Shown: piece after piece, positions 14,176 through 22,385 of the stretch | Position numbering within the stretch: position 1 is the stretch's first letter | Layout of the letters: the number at the start of each line of letters is the position of its first letter | Virus record (IMG/VR): IMGVR_UViG_3300007516_000147 | Coordinates: 1 to 24,053 of that record | Reading direction: 5' to 3' (one strand) | DNA: 24,053 nucleotides | Source of the DNA: a virus | The notes under the pieces: generated by a model | Told to the model about the DNA's origin: nothing | Database searches by the model: none | The model's input: the letters and a program-made list of their open reading frames with translations, nothing else | Translations under genes and position numbers: made by a program

Positions 14176-15086
14176 TTATTGACAAAAGACGCGGGGATCT
14201 TATGCCTCAGCATGATGTCATCCCAACCCCCAGTATTGGGCTGAATAGGGCGCTGGGTGGTGGATTAAATTCTGGTGCAACCCATTTATTTTGGGGCACT
14301 CCGTCAGTAGGTAAAACAACTATGTGCTTCAGAATTATTGGTGAGGCGCAGAAGATGGGTTATCGCCCAATTATAATAGATTCTGAGTCATCTTACAATG
14401 ACGAGTATGCCGCTAAGTGCGGTATTGATATTAGCGATGTTGTAATTATTCAGGCAACAACAGTTGAAGATATTATGAAGAACATTATTGGGTTTCTTAA
14501 TGATGATAAAGAGAAGCATATCTTCTTGTTTGATTCATTGTCCAATATTATCAAGGAAGAGTTTTATGATAAGCCCGAGAGTGGTAAGGCCCTGGGTCTG
14601 CAGGCGCGTTCGCAAGGATACTTACTGCAAAAGCTGGTTAATTATCTTCATAAAGAGAGGAACATCATGCTGTTTGTTGCTCACCAGACTGTTGACTTAA
14701 GCGGTATGTTCGCCATTACGAAGGCTAAGATGGGGAATACTGTCCACCACAATATGCACAATGTTGTTAAGTTATTCCTTTCTATGTCTAAGGCTGAAAT
14801 GGAACGGGACAATACAAATAAGATTACTTCTCAGAGGGCTGTTTGGACTATTGAAAAAACAAAGCAGGTACCTACAATTGGATCAAGTGGTTATTATTAT
14901 GTTTTACCGCAAGAAGGACAAATTGATAAAGCCCGTGAAGTAATTGACATTGCTGTTGAAATGGAGATAATTAGTCGCAAAGGAGCGTGGTATACTTATG
15001 GGGATAGCAAGTGGAACGGCATGGGCGCTATCGAGTTAACTGAAAAACAGGGTGCCGAGATTGAGAAAGCTATTAATGGCGAATGA
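14169..15086 (+). CDS. RecA/UvsX-like recombinase
   Basis: The 305-residue protein has a RecA-type ATPase core: PSIGLNRALGGGLNSGATHL leads to Walker A GTPSVGKTT (43-51), PIIIDSESSYNDEYAAKCGI matches the conserved strand and catalytic Glu region, KHIFLFDSLSNI is Walker B (about 116-127), and MLFVAHQTVDLSGMF fits the L1-side segment that follows. It lacks the long C-terminal domain of bacterial RecA (about 350 aa), as phage UvsX-like proteins do. It would form filaments on ssDNA and drive strand exchange for repair and recombination-dependent replication. GAGGGAAAG precedes ATG 14169; ATG 14202 (residue 12) is a possible alternative start. Confidence 0.85.
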   Translation: MLIIDKRRGDLMPQHDVIPTPSIGLNRALGGGLNSGATHLFWGTPSVGKTTMCFRIIGEAQKMGYRPIIIDSESSYNDEYAAKCGIDISDVVIIQATTVEDIMKNIIGFLNDDKEKHIFLFDSLSNIIKEEFYDKPESGKALGLQARSQGYLLQKLVNYLHKERNIMLFVAHQTVDLSGMFAITKAKMGNTVHHNMHNVVKLFLSMSKAEMERDNTNKITSQRAVWTIEKTKQVPTIGSSGYYYVLPQEGQIDKAREVIDIAVEMEIISRKGAWYTYGDSKWNGMGAIELTEKQGAEIEKAINGE

Positions 15087-15399
15087 AGATGATTATAAAT
15101 TAATATATGTTGGGGGGATGGCTATTCAATGTCGCAAAGGCTGGCTTGAAATAGTCACCAATTGCTATGACGAATTACTTAAGATAGACCCCGACTTCAC
15201 GGTTGCTCAGATTAAAGAAAAATTTGGCACGCTCCGTTTCTATTTTGATACAAGAACTGAATTGTGGGACGAGATGCAGGCCGTTGTCACTAAGTATGAG
15301 CATATGTCAGCCGTGACTTGTGAAGTCTGTAGTGCGCCAGGAGAGTGTGGTAAACAAAAGGGTTATTGGATTCGGACAACTTGTGAGGCCCATCGTTAA
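15076..15399 (+). CDS. Phage protein with KEKFGTLRFYF motif and C-terminal zinc site
   Basis: The 107-residue protein starts at ATG 15076, overlapping the RecA-like stop by 11 bases. It has GWLEIVTNCYDELLKIDP, QIKEKFGTLRFYFDT, and a C-terminal metal cluster C82-x2-C85, C91 and C103-x2-H106 (TCEVCSAPGECG, TTCEAH). This combination is widespread in phages and bacterial accessory regions and remains without known function. The zinc site implies nucleic-acid or protein binding. It belongs to the recombination block by position. Confidence 0.75.
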   Translation: MANEDDYKLIYVGGMAIQCRKGWLEIVTNCYDELLKIDPDFTVAQIKEKFGTLRFYFDTRTELWDEMQAVVTKYEHMSAVTCEVCSAPGECGKQKGYWIRTTCEAHR

Positions 15400-15697
15400 G
15401 CGCACCGAGAAAGAAGAAATTAAGCGTGATCACGCAAAGCCTGTCAAGAACTCTGGGCGCGGCGTTAATAAAGGTGACGCTTCTTTGCACAAGTTTCTTC
15501 TTGATTATAAGCATAATGGGAAGTCTTTTACTTTAAATCACAAATCCTGGTTGAAGATGCGTAAAGATGCGTGGAATGCTAATTATAAATACCCGTGTAT
15601 TTCTGTTGTCTTAGGCGAGAATTCCGAGACAAAGGTTGCTATAATAGAGTGGGAAGTGTTCGTTGAGTTGATAAAAGGAAGTGAATATGAAAAATAA
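15383..15697 (+). CDS. Putative PD-(D/E)XK nuclease, Hjc-like Holliday junction resolvase
   Basis: The start is uncertain. GTG 15383 gives 104 residues with a 17-base overlap; GTG 15347 has AGGAG three bases upstream but reads through sequence that looks like a shadow of the preceding gene; GTG 15320 is longer still. The conserved part has a basic SGRGVNKGDASLHKFLLDYK lead, then NGKSFTLNHKSWLKMRKDAW and PCISVVLGENSETKVAIIEW. This matches small phage nucleases with the GD and (D/E)-x-K metal site (here GD and DYK) related to archaeal Hjc resolvases. They cleave branched DNA. The context of RecA-like, Cas4-like and RuvC-like genes fits. The active-site acid is Asp rather than Glu. Confidence 0.55.
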   Translation: MRPIVKRTEKEEIKRDHAKPVKNSGRGVNKGDASLHKFLLDYKHNGKSFTLNHKSWLKMRKDAWNANYKYPCISVVLGENSETKVAIIEWEVFVELIKGSEYEK

Positions 15698-15878
15698 ATT
15701 TTTCTGTGACGATTTGAGCGGGTGGAGAGTCTTTGGATTTGGCTACGGCGTTCCCTCTGAACATGGGGATTGGTATATTGGTCTTTATTTATGGAAATGG
15801 AGTGCTGGCTTCGGTCGATATAAAGATAATGTAAAACAGGCAGTAGTCAAAACTGAAGACCTAAGAAAGGATATTTAA
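15687..15878 (+). CDS. Small hypothetical aromatic-rich protein, 63 aa
   Basis: ATG 15687 is chosen over GTG 15681 because AAGGAA ends six bases before it. The product is rich in Trp, Phe, Tyr and Gly (DLSGWRVFGFGYGVPSEHGD, WYIGLYLWKWSAGFGRYKD), suggesting a small beta-sheet domain. No hydrophobic stretch long enough for a membrane helix is present. It overlaps its neighbours by 11 bases and one base. Function unknown. Confidence 0.55.
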   Translation: MKNKFFCDDLSGWRVFGFGYGVPSEHGDWYIGLYLWKWSAGFGRYKDNVKQAVVKTEDLRKDI

Positions 15879-16198
15879 TGCCAGATATTATAATAAATAG
15901 AGAAATCCTCAGTGCCCATATGGGTGATAAGGCAGACGAATTTCTTGAGTGCATGAGGATCGTGGAAGATATTATACAACACCCAGAAGGGTATCTTGGT
16001 GCGCAGGCTATTAAGTACGCAAACATACTGGCTGCGTACAGGACTGTAATGATTGTCAAATCACAAATGTTTAAAAGAAGATCGACAATGATGAGTGAGC
16101 AAGATAAATTTGTTAATGATATATGGAAAACTATGTATGAAGCATTATCAGAGAATATAAATACATTAAAATTAGCCGCAAAGGGAGTAAACAGTTGA
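15878..16198 (+). CDS. Hypothetical helical protein upstream of Cas4-like nuclease, 106 aa
   Basis: The start shares one base with the previous stop (TAATG) and the stop overlaps the next start as TTGA. The protein is fully helical (SAHMGDKADEFLECMRIVED, GAQAIKYANILAAYRTVMIV, DIWKTMYEALSENINTLKLA). Phages often place such a small helical gene directly before a RecB/Cas4-like nuclease, and a partner role is possible but unproven. No motif recognised. Confidence 0.6.
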   Translation: MPDIIINREILSAHMGDKADEFLECMRIVEDIIQHPEGYLGAQAIKYANILAAYRTVMIVKSQMFKRRSTMMSEQDKFVNDIWKTMYEALSENINTLKLAAKGVNS

Positions 16199-16938
16199 AA
16201 TCATTAGCACATCTTAAAATGCCAAAAGTGGAAAAACCAATAGTTGTTGAACAAGAGAGAGATCTTGTTGAGGCCATTGATGAGCATTTGGCATTAAGAA
16301 ATAAACCTAGTTTTAAGAAAGTAAGCGGGTTCCACCCTAGTTATACAAATCAGTGCTCTAGATATTGGTGGTATTTATTTGATGGAGTTAGCGTGACTCC
16401 TAGTTTTAATCCACAAACATACCGTATTTTTGATAACGGTCATGCTGTGCATGACAGGCTTTATAGTTATCTTCGAGAGATGGGTATTTTAATGGCGGAA
16501 GAAATTAGTGTTTCTTATAGCAGTCCCCCAATTGAGGGTACCGCAGATGGTATAATTAATTGGTATGGAGAAAAGCTGATTGAATTAAAATCTATTAGTG
16601 CTGAAGGGTTTCATTATAGACAACTTCACAACAAACCAAAAGACGAACATTACCGACAAGCCCAAATATATATGGAGTGCCTAAATCTCGACGCAGGATA
16701 TGTTATTTATGAAAATAAAAATAATCAACAAATCTTGCCAATATACATCGAGAAAGATAAGGATTTCATCGAAAAATTGTTTAAGAAATACAGGAAAATT
16801 CATGCCTCGTATACGAGTGGAGAAATTCCTGTTCAACCTTACAAGATAACTTCCGCCAATTGCGGGGCTTGTGATTTGAAGAAACACTGCTGGGCAGAAG
16901 GAAAGCAAGGTAAGGGTGACGATGTTGAATCGTTTTAA
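16195..16938 (+). CDS. Cas4/RecB-like PD-(D/E)XK exonuclease with iron-sulfur cysteines
   Basis: The 247-residue protein starts at TTG 16195 with AGGGAG seven bases upstream. Motifs in order: HPSYTNQCSRYWWY with C54, FDNGHAVHDRLYSYL, IEGTADGII (D118), LIELKSIS (E130-x-K132), HYRQAQIYMECL (Q156) and CGACDLKKHCW with C223, C226 and C232. This is the Cas4/AddB-like plan of a PD-(D/E)XK nuclease in which four Cys hold a 4Fe-4S cluster. Such enzymes resect DNA ends to make 3' overhangs for strand exchange. In phages without CRISPR arrays they act in recombination; no Cas1/Cas2 or array is here, so a CRISPR role is not suggested. Confidence 0.85.
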   Translation: MKSLAHLKMPKVEKPIVVEQERDLVEAIDEHLALRNKPSFKKVSGFHPSYTNQCSRYWWYLFDGVSVTPSFNPQTYRIFDNGHAVHDRLYSYLREMGILMAEEISVSYSSPPIEGTADGIINWYGEKLIELKSISAEGFHYRQLHNKPKDEHYRQAQIYMECLNLDAGYVIYENKNNQQILPIYIEKDKDFIEKLFKKYRKIHASYTSGEIPVQPYKITSANCGACDLKKHCWAEGKQGKGDDVESF

Positions 16939-16958
16939 CTTTATCTGCAAAACAATCG

Positions 16959-17270
16959 ATGTACGACCAAGAATTGAGAACATGTGCACATAAGGAATGC
17001 AGTAAAGAGTTTAAAGCGAAAGTTTATAATGCTATATATTGCTCTGCGGAATGCAGGAAGATTGTAACAAATAGAAATTTATTAGCCAACTATTACGAAA
17101 AGAAAAAGAACAAAAATAAAAAAAGAATTTGCAAGACAAATGAATGCGGCGCTGTTTTATCAATTTATAATAAAGAAAAGATATGTGAAAAATGTAAAAG
17201 GGAAGCCTATGTCAAAAGACTTGTCGGGTGGGGTTGGAAAGAAAGCGATGTAAGAAGAGGCATTGAATGA
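16959..17270 (+). CDS. Double zinc-finger small protein, 103 aa
   Basis: The protein has two cysteine clusters: C9-x4-C14, C28-x3-C32 (CAHKECSKEF, YCSAECRKI) and C58-x4-C63, C76-x2-C79 (CKTNECGAV, ICEKCKREA), joined by a lysine-rich linker (YYEKKKNKNKKRI). The first resembles the short treble-clef-like finger found ahead of some phage nucleases. The basic linker and paired fingers favour DNA or RNA binding. No ribosome-binding site is evident before ATG 16959, so expression may be weak or coupled. It overlaps the RuvC-like start by four bases, which suggests the two products work together. Confidence 0.65.
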   Translation: MYDQELRTCAHKECSKEFKAKVYNAIYCSAECRKIVTNRNLLANYYEKKKNKNKKRICKTNECGAVLSIYNKEKICEKCKREAYVKRLVGWGWKESDVRRGIE

Positions 17271-17857
17271 GTATAAAAAGCATTGTCTCAAGTGTAAAAT
17301 CAGAAAGAATAATTGCAATAGACCCTTCTTCGCATTCGCTTGCCTGGGTTGTGTATGACATAACTTTAGAAAAGATAGTTCTTGTCGCTTCTGGTAAAAT
17401 TGATTACAAAAAAGATAAAGACATATCTATGAAATTTAGGGCAATAGATACTGGGTTGAAAACTGTCGTGGAGTCCTATAGTCCCAGATATGGCATTATT
17501 GAACAATCAATCTATGTTCAAAACTTTGAGACTAGTCGGATTATATCTTACATAATCGGTTACTCTTGGGGAGTTTTAAGTTCTAGCAATTGTGTTGTTT
17601 GTGATGTGAACCCATTAACATGGAAATCTGGTATTGGATATAAAAAATTATCCAAAAAAGATACAGAGTTATTCGCCAACAATGGAAAGAAGGGCGCTAT
17701 CCACGCTAAATTAAAAAATGAAAGGAAGCGGCGCGTCAGAGAGATTGTAAGTAAATTTTTCCAAACAGGAGACATTAACCTAGATGATGATGATATTATT
17801 GATGCTGCAGGCATTGGTTTATGGTATGCGATAACAAAAATTCAGGTCAATAAATAA
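17267..17857 (+). CDS. RuvC-like Holliday junction resolvase
   Basis: The 196-residue protein has an RNase H-fold resolvase layout: IIAIDPSSHSLAW with catalytic D19, RYGIIEQSIYVQN with E79, and the C-terminal acidic motif DDDDIIDAAGIGLW with D173-D176 and D179. These residues bind two metal ions for symmetric cleavage of four-way junctions. It would remove branches left by recombination before packaging. Length is near that of bacterial RuvC (about 170). A lysine-rich loop (AIHAKLKNERKRRVRE) could bind the junction. ATG overlaps the zinc-finger gene by four bases and the stop shares one base with the next start. Confidence 0.75.
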   Translation: MSIKSIVSSVKSERIIAIDPSSHSLAWVVYDITLEKIVLVASGKIDYKKDKDISMKFRAIDTGLKTVVESYSPRYGIIEQSIYVQNFETSRIISYIIGYSWGVLSSSNCVVCDVNPLTWKSGIGYKKLSKKDTELFANNGKKGAIHAKLKNERKRRVREIVSKFFQTGDINLDDDDIIDAAGIGLWYAITKIQVNK

Positions 17858-18153
17858 TGGCTAATGAACCCTACCGCGACAGGGCGTTCCTGTATGAAAT
17901 GTATGTACAAAGAAGAATGAATTTAACAGACATTTGCAAACATTTACATAAAACTTACAATATAGAAATTACACCGCAAGCTATTTATAACTGGGTAAAG
18001 AAATATGACTTACTTAAGTTTAGAGGAAAAGGGAGAAAGCTTTCAACTGGTGGACAGACTCGGCAGAAGTCTCAGGCTCAACTGAATGCGGAAAGCAGAA
18101 AGAGAGATATAGCAAAAATGAACAAATTTAAAAAACAAGGACGAGGTAGATAA
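17857..18153 (+). CDS. Small HTH DNA-binding protein with basic tail
   Basis: The 98-residue protein carries a homeodomain-like helix-turn-helix at about residues 9-48: FLYEMYVQRRMNLTDICKHL and ITPQAIYNWVKKYDLLKFRG, similar to helices used in phage terminase small subunits and transposase-type HTH domains. The last 45 residues are strongly basic with no acidic core (GRKLSTGGQTRQKSQAQ, KMNKFKKQGRGR). It probably binds DNA. It could be a regulator, or serve DNA packaging since terminase genes lie about 2 kb on; the gene at 19970 is a better small-terminase candidate. Confidence 0.65.
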   Translation: MANEPYRDRAFLYEMYVQRRMNLTDICKHLHKTYNIEITPQAIYNWVKKYDLLKFRGKGRKLSTGGQTRQKSQAQLNAESRKRDIAKMNKFKKQGRGR

Positions 18154-18920
18154 TGAGAAGAGCAGTTACTGTAGGAGACATTTCGTTATTCGCCAAGGTT
18201 GATATGGTGTATAACCAAGTCCGCGTAATCGAAGCAAAACAAAATCAGACAAAATATAAATGTCTTGGATCTGGCGAGTGTTGTCGAATTGGACTAGTCA
18301 TTCACATGGCTGAATGCGCAAATATTGCTTTTAAACTCAGGCAACAATATTATTTATATCTTGAGGATAAAGGCCAGGAGTGCGCGACTGATTGGTTGAA
18401 TGGCGTTGTTTCTGACCTCAAAGAAGCAATGTATGATGAGGACTGGGTTCCTGGTGGAGAAACAAAAAGACACTGCGCCTTTTACAAAGGGGGGTGTACC
18501 ATTTATGCCTATAGGCCGATGGTTTGTAGGTCATTCGGGACCATAACAAGTGTTGATAATTATTGTCCTAGAATTAGGAACGCTAACGGGGAGATTGATT
18601 TTTTCACGGGCGACTCAGTTCATCAAACGATTGTAATGTTCCAGCAGTTCTTAAAAGAATATTCTGAGGGGAAGGACATTGGTTATAGCTTAGTAGTCTA
18701 TATGCCCCTGGGAGTCCTTAGTTTTTTCCTTGACCCAGATGAACTAGAAGAATTACAGGAGAAAACAGATCCTAAATTTTGGACGGCTGTGCAGGGGTGG
18801 TTTAATTATAGAGTTCAATTCACCAAGTTGCATGGTTATACATATGAAGAACTAGGTGTATTTGCAAAAGATGCTGGGGTGCCAGTAAGTTTCCGTGAGA
18901 AAGAAGTTGACGAAGTTTAA
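18153..18920 (+). CDS. YkgJ-family Cys-cluster protein
   Basis: The 255-residue protein matches the YkgJ (CxxCxxCC-type, PF03692) cysteine pattern: KCLGSGECC (C37, C43, C44), HCAFYKGGCTIYAYRPMVCR (C108, C115, C125) and a later C138. Family members hold zinc or an iron-sulfur cluster and many are of unknown activity; some accompany methyltransferases or glycan-modifying enzymes. The C-terminal half (VVYMPLGVLSFFLDPDELEE, FWTAVQGWFNYRVQF) is specific to this phage. It shares a base with the upstream stop and precedes a glycosyltransferase by three bases, which makes a shared modification pathway possible. Family call firm; function unknown. Confidence 0.75.
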   Translation: MRRAVTVGDISLFAKVDMVYNQVRVIEAKQNQTKYKCLGSGECCRIGLVIHMAECANIAFKLRQQYYLYLEDKGQECATDWLNGVVSDLKEAMYDEDWVPGGETKRHCAFYKGGCTIYAYRPMVCRSFGTITSVDNYCPRIRNANGEIDFFTGDSVHQTIVMFQQFLKEYSEGKDIGYSLVVYMPLGVLSFFLDPDELEELQEKTDPKFWTAVQGWFNYRVQFTKLHGYTYEELGVFAKDAGVPVSFREKEVDEV

Positions 18921-18923
18921 AAG

Positions 18924-20009
18924 ATGAAGGATATTCTTTTTTTAGAAAATGTCATAACCAACCCAAACACTGGTTATGGATACACAAGCGAGATGTTGGT
19001 TCCGCAATTAATAAATAGCGGGTTAAATATTGTAAAACAATCTGACAATGCTGAATATATCAAAGAAATTATTAAAATCCAACGGGATCTTAATATTGGC
19101 TATCAATATATAGAATGGAGTAAGGCAGATATTGTAATTAGCCATTGTACCCCTGACACCTTTATGGAGTCTAAAAGTAATTATACAATAGGGTTTACAT
19201 ACTGGGAGCAAAATAAGCTGCCAAGTAGATGGATTGATAGTTGTAATAAAATGAATGAAATTTGGACAGTTTCAGCAGAGATGAAAAATGTTTTTATTAA
19301 TTCAGGGATAACCAGGCCCGTTTATGATTTTAAGCTTGGCGTTGACCCAAGTGTGTTTTACCCCAAGAAAAGGTCTGTGGGTGAACAATTTGTTTTTATG
19401 AGCATGGGTTCTCCAAGTACCCGCAAGAACTCCCAGATGGCTGTAGACGCTTTTCTGAGGCTGTTTAGGGGTAATGCCGCATATAAGTTAATATATAAAA
19501 CATCAGGCCCAGCAGATGCCAGGATATTGCAAGGCAAAACTATGATTTCTAGTATTTATGATCATCCACAAATTGAAGTTATTGATCACTTATTATCTGT
19601 TGAGGAATTAGGGTTGTTTTATGATAGAGCAAATTGTTTGCTTTATCCAACAGCTGGAGAAGGGTGGGGTTTAATCCCATTTCAAGCAATCGCAAAAGGA
19701 ATACCAACTATCTGTACTAATGCATTGGCTTGTACTGAATTTGCCAACATGTCAGTCCCTCTTGATTATTCTTGGACTTATAGAAATTGTAACGGGATAT
19801 ATTCCAATGCGGGTATGTTCGCGGAGCCAAATTTCGATGATTTATGTGATAAAATGTTATATGTAGTTAATAACTATGAGCAAGTTTCTAATAAGACATT
19901 TGAGTCGTCTAAATATATAAATAAGAACATGACATGGGAACATGTCTCAAAGGAGTATTCTGATAGGTTATGGCAAATATTGAAAAATACGAAGAGCCAT
20001 CTCTTCTAG
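18924..20009 (+). CDS. GT-B (GT4-like) glycosyltransferase
   Basis: The 361-residue protein has the GT4 plan: GYGYTSEML near the N-terminus in the acceptor domain, the hinge strand KLGVDPSVFYP (139-147), FMSMGSPSTRKNSQMAVDAF, and the nucleotide-sugar site GEGWGLIPFQAIAKGIP (245-261) with the conserved E-x7-E region replaced in part by Gln. It would transfer a sugar from an NDP-sugar to an unknown acceptor such as virion protein, modified DNA base or host glycan. Its 3' end overlaps the next gene by 40 bases. No start signal stronger than a distant GAAG is seen before ATG 18924, so coupling to the YkgJ gene is likely. Confidence 0.8.
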   Translation: MKDILFLENVITNPNTGYGYTSEMLVPQLINSGLNIVKQSDNAEYIKEIIKIQRDLNIGYQYIEWSKADIVISHCTPDTFMESKSNYTIGFTYWEQNKLPSRWIDSCNKMNEIWTVSAEMKNVFINSGITRPVYDFKLGVDPSVFYPKKRSVGEQFVFMSMGSPSTRKNSQMAVDAFLRLFRGNAAYKLIYKTSGPADARILQGKTMISSIYDHPQIEVIDHLLSVEELGLFYDRANCLLYPTAGEGWGLIPFQAIAKGIPTICTNALACTEFANMSVPLDYSWTYRNCNGIYSNAGMFAEPNFDDLCDKMLYVVNNYEQVSNKTFESSKYINKNMTWEHVSKEYSDRLWQILKNTKSHLF

Positions 20010-20515
20010 ATCAATTAAAGCAGGTTGAAGATGTTGGGCTGCTTTATGTAAAAGGTTATAGCAATACAGAAATAGCCGCCTTGTTGACCATGACTGTTGA
20101 TCAAATAAAATCTTGTGTTCTGGAATATAAGAAAATATTAAACAGACAGGCTGAGAACGATCCATATTTCTTAGAGAAACTACAGTTTAACACAATTAAA
20201 GCTCTCCAAGAGTTTGATCAGTTAAGCAAGGAAGCCTGGGAAACCGTTAACATAGCAACAGATCATGGAATGATCCCCGCAAGAATACAGGCTATAAAGC
20301 TGGCTGGAGAGTTGGCTACAAAGAAGGCTCAGCTTCATAAACTGTTAAGCGGGAACCAGGCCGACAACATTTATGTTGCAAGAATGCAAAAGGCGGAGAA
20401 TGTTAATCAAATACTTTCTATGATTCTTCGAGATGTCATTTCCAAACATCCGAATATAGCAAACGAAGTCAGGTCTGAATTGGAAATTGCTTTTGCAATT
20501 ATGAACGCGGAATAG
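19970..20515 (+). CDS. terS: Probable terminase small subunit (HTH protein)
   Basis: The 181-residue protein has an N-terminal helix-turn-helix: LKQVEDVGLLYVKGYSNTEI then AALLTMTVDQIKSCVLEYKK. A long helical middle follows (NTIKALQEFDQLSKEAWETV, then ARIQAIKLAGELATKKAQLH), ending with an acidic helix. This HTH plus coiled oligomerisation layout, and the place directly before the large terminase, fit a phage small terminase, which binds the packaging site as a ring. The start overlaps the glycosyltransferase by 40 bases with GATAGG just upstream. Sequence alone cannot exclude another HTH regulator. Confidence 0.6.
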   Translation: MANIEKYEEPSLLDQLKQVEDVGLLYVKGYSNTEIAALLTMTVDQIKSCVLEYKKILNRQAENDPYFLEKLQFNTIKALQEFDQLSKEAWETVNIATDHGMIPARIQAIKLAGELATKKAQLHKLLSGNQADNIYVARMQKAENVNQILSMILRDVISKHPNIANEVRSELEIAFAIMNAE

Positions 20516-20655
20516 CCTATAAAATGAATCTAAAAATGTGTCCTATAAAGGTCTATGTAAAGGGTTTAAAACAGCCCCTCATAAAGGTTCAAAATTTAAA
20601 TGTTGGTTAATATGTCTCTCTATCTATATGAATATTCTTTTGGAGATTTAATAGC
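20516..20655 (+). promoter_or_regulatory. Intergenic region before terminase with promoter and short repeats
   Basis: This is the largest gap between genes (140 bases). CCTATAAA occurs at 20516-20523 and 20542-20549, and ATAAAGGT at 20544-20551 and 20581-20588. A promoter candidate TTGGTT (20603-20608) lies 16 bases before TATATG (20625-20630). A TGGAG ribosome-binding site follows at 20640-20644. The repeats could bind a regulator or the small terminase; neither is shown. Confidence 0.45.
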
Positions 20656-22383
20656 ATGAGTGATTTCATGAGCATGAACCTTGATCTTTCTGATTTTGAT
20701 AGATTATTGCGTTCAGATGATCTTATCGAAACACCTGTCGATATCCAAACATTTGTCCAAGATAAAAAATTTTTAGGTTTACCTCCGCTTTCCGATATTC
20801 AACTAGAGATTGTAAAGCATAGCACACAGATTTATAAAGAAAGAACTATGATATCAATGTATGGGGAAGAAAAGGGCAAAGAGCTTTATAAGAATTATAC
20901 TGTTAATGAAGTTATTTGCATGTTAGGTAAAGGATCTGGGAAAGACCATTGTGCTAGAATATCTATGGCTTATACTGTATACTTAATTCATTGCTTAAGA
21001 GATCCGATGGGCTATTACGGCAAAGCTCACGGTGTGTATATTGACTTGCTTAATCTTGCTGTTAATGCTCAACAAGCTCAAAGAGTTTTCTTTGAACCAT
21101 TTAAGAACTTATTACTTAGATCCCCGTATTTTAATGAAGTTGGATTTGAACCAAGAGTATCAGAAATATTTTTCTTTTCAAGACCAGTTAGATGTTTTTC
21201 TGGTCACTCTGAATCTGAAGGTTGGGAAGGATATGAGGTTATGACTGTGATTTTGGATGAGATCGCGGCTTTTAAAACAGACGCGGAATTGCGTGGGGAA
21301 ACTAGATCAAAAGGATCTGCGTCCGCGATTTACAATATGAGTAAGCTATCCGTGATGTCTCGATTCCCAGAAACGGGTAAAGTTATTCTTCTATCATTCC
21401 CTCGCTATAAAGGTGATTTTATTCAACAAAGATATTATAATTCCAGGGAAAAGAATGAGCCAAAAACTTGGTCAATAAAAGCATCAACATGGGAAGTTAA
21501 CCCAACGATTACAAGAGAACAATTGGAATCAGAATACATTAGAAATCCATTAGAAGCGCGAGCTAGATTTGAATGTGAGCCTCCTAATATGGAAGACGCT
21601 TTCTTTAGAGATGCTGATTTAGTAAGAAAAGCGTTTATGTATGGAGATGACCCAGTAGATGAAGAAGGTAAATTCCATAATTGGTTTAACCAAACAGATG
21701 GTCAAACAAGGTTTATACATATCGACTTGGCCTTGAAAAGAGATAGGGCTGCGCTTAGTATGGTGCATTGTCCTGGATTTAAAGAAGTAAAGACAATTAA
21801 TGGTGTTGAAAAGTTACCTATTGTAAATGTTGATCTTGTTTATTCATGGGAAGCTTCTATAAACAAAGAAATTAACTTTGCATCTATTAGGCAAATGATT
21901 GTTGATTTGTGTAGAAAATTTGATGTGGGCCTGGTTACATTTGACAGATGGCAATCTATTGAGATGATTCAAAGCTTAAGATCTCAGGGTATAAATGCAG
22001 ATTTCCATAGCGTTAAGAAAACAGATTATGATACTCTTATGACTTGTATATATGATACAAGATTGCGTGGATATTGGAATGAATTATTGGTTGAAGAAGA
22101 GCTTTTGAAATTAAGATTGTTTTCTAATAATAGAATTGATCACCCCAATAGTGGATCAAAAGATTTAGCTGACGCTGTTGCTGGCGCTACATTTACTTGT
22201 CTGGAAAATATGGCTATTGATACCGAGTTTGAGATAGAGGTATTATCTCCAGATAAATTTTGGGAAATCAATGAAGATATTGAAGAGTTTGGCACTGTGA
22301 CAATTCGTAATGAAATGGGTCAGTTCACGCCAGGTTTTAACCAAACAAATGTTTCTGCTGAACAATGGCTAGAACAGTTATAA
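20656..22383 (+). CDS. terL: Terminase large subunit
   Basis: The 575-residue protein has both terminase domains. ATPase: Walker A-like MLGKGSGKD (G91-D97), Walker B MTVILDE (D201, E202) and a coupling motif in VILLSFPRYKGDF. RNase H-like nuclease: HIDLALKRDRAAL (D355), LVTFDRWQS (D428) and HPNSGSKDLADAVAGA (D501, D504), which bind metals to cut concatemers. It powers DNA translocation into the capsid and makes the genome ends. Residues 60-80 carry a charged insertion before the Walker A motif. Length is usual for the large family (about 500-600). A clear ribosome-binding site and a putative promoter precede it. Confidence 0.92.
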   Translation: MSDFMSMNLDLSDFDRLLRSDDLIETPVDIQTFVQDKKFLGLPPLSDIQLEIVKHSTQIYKERTMISMYGEEKGKELYKNYTVNEVICMLGKGSGKDHCARISMAYTVYLIHCLRDPMGYYGKAHGVYIDLLNLAVNAQQAQRVFFEPFKNLLLRSPYFNEVGFEPRVSEIFFFSRPVRCFSGHSESEGWEGYEVMTVILDEIAAFKTDAELRGETRSKGSASAIYNMSKLSVMSRFPETGKVILLSFPRYKGDFIQQRYYNSREKNEPKTWSIKASTWEVNPTITREQLESEYIRNPLEARARFECEPPNMEDAFFRDADLVRKAFMYGDDPVDEEGKFHNWFNQTDGQTRFIHIDLALKRDRAALSMVHCPGFKEVKTINGVEKLPIVNVDLVYSWEASINKEINFASIRQMIVDLCRKFDVGLVTFDRWQSIEMIQSLRSQGINADFHSVKKTDYDTLMTCIYDTRLRGYWNELLVEEELLKLRLFSNNRIDHPNSGSKDLADAVAGATFTCLENMAIDTEFEIEVLSPDKFWEINEDIEEFGTVTIRNEMGQFTPGFNQTNVSAEQWLEQL

Positions 22384-22385
22384 AA

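Noticed and set aside
16195-16938. Cas4-like gene as a CRISPR component
   Set aside because: No repeat-spacer array, Cas1 or Cas2 is present; phage Cas4-like nucleases commonly serve recombination.
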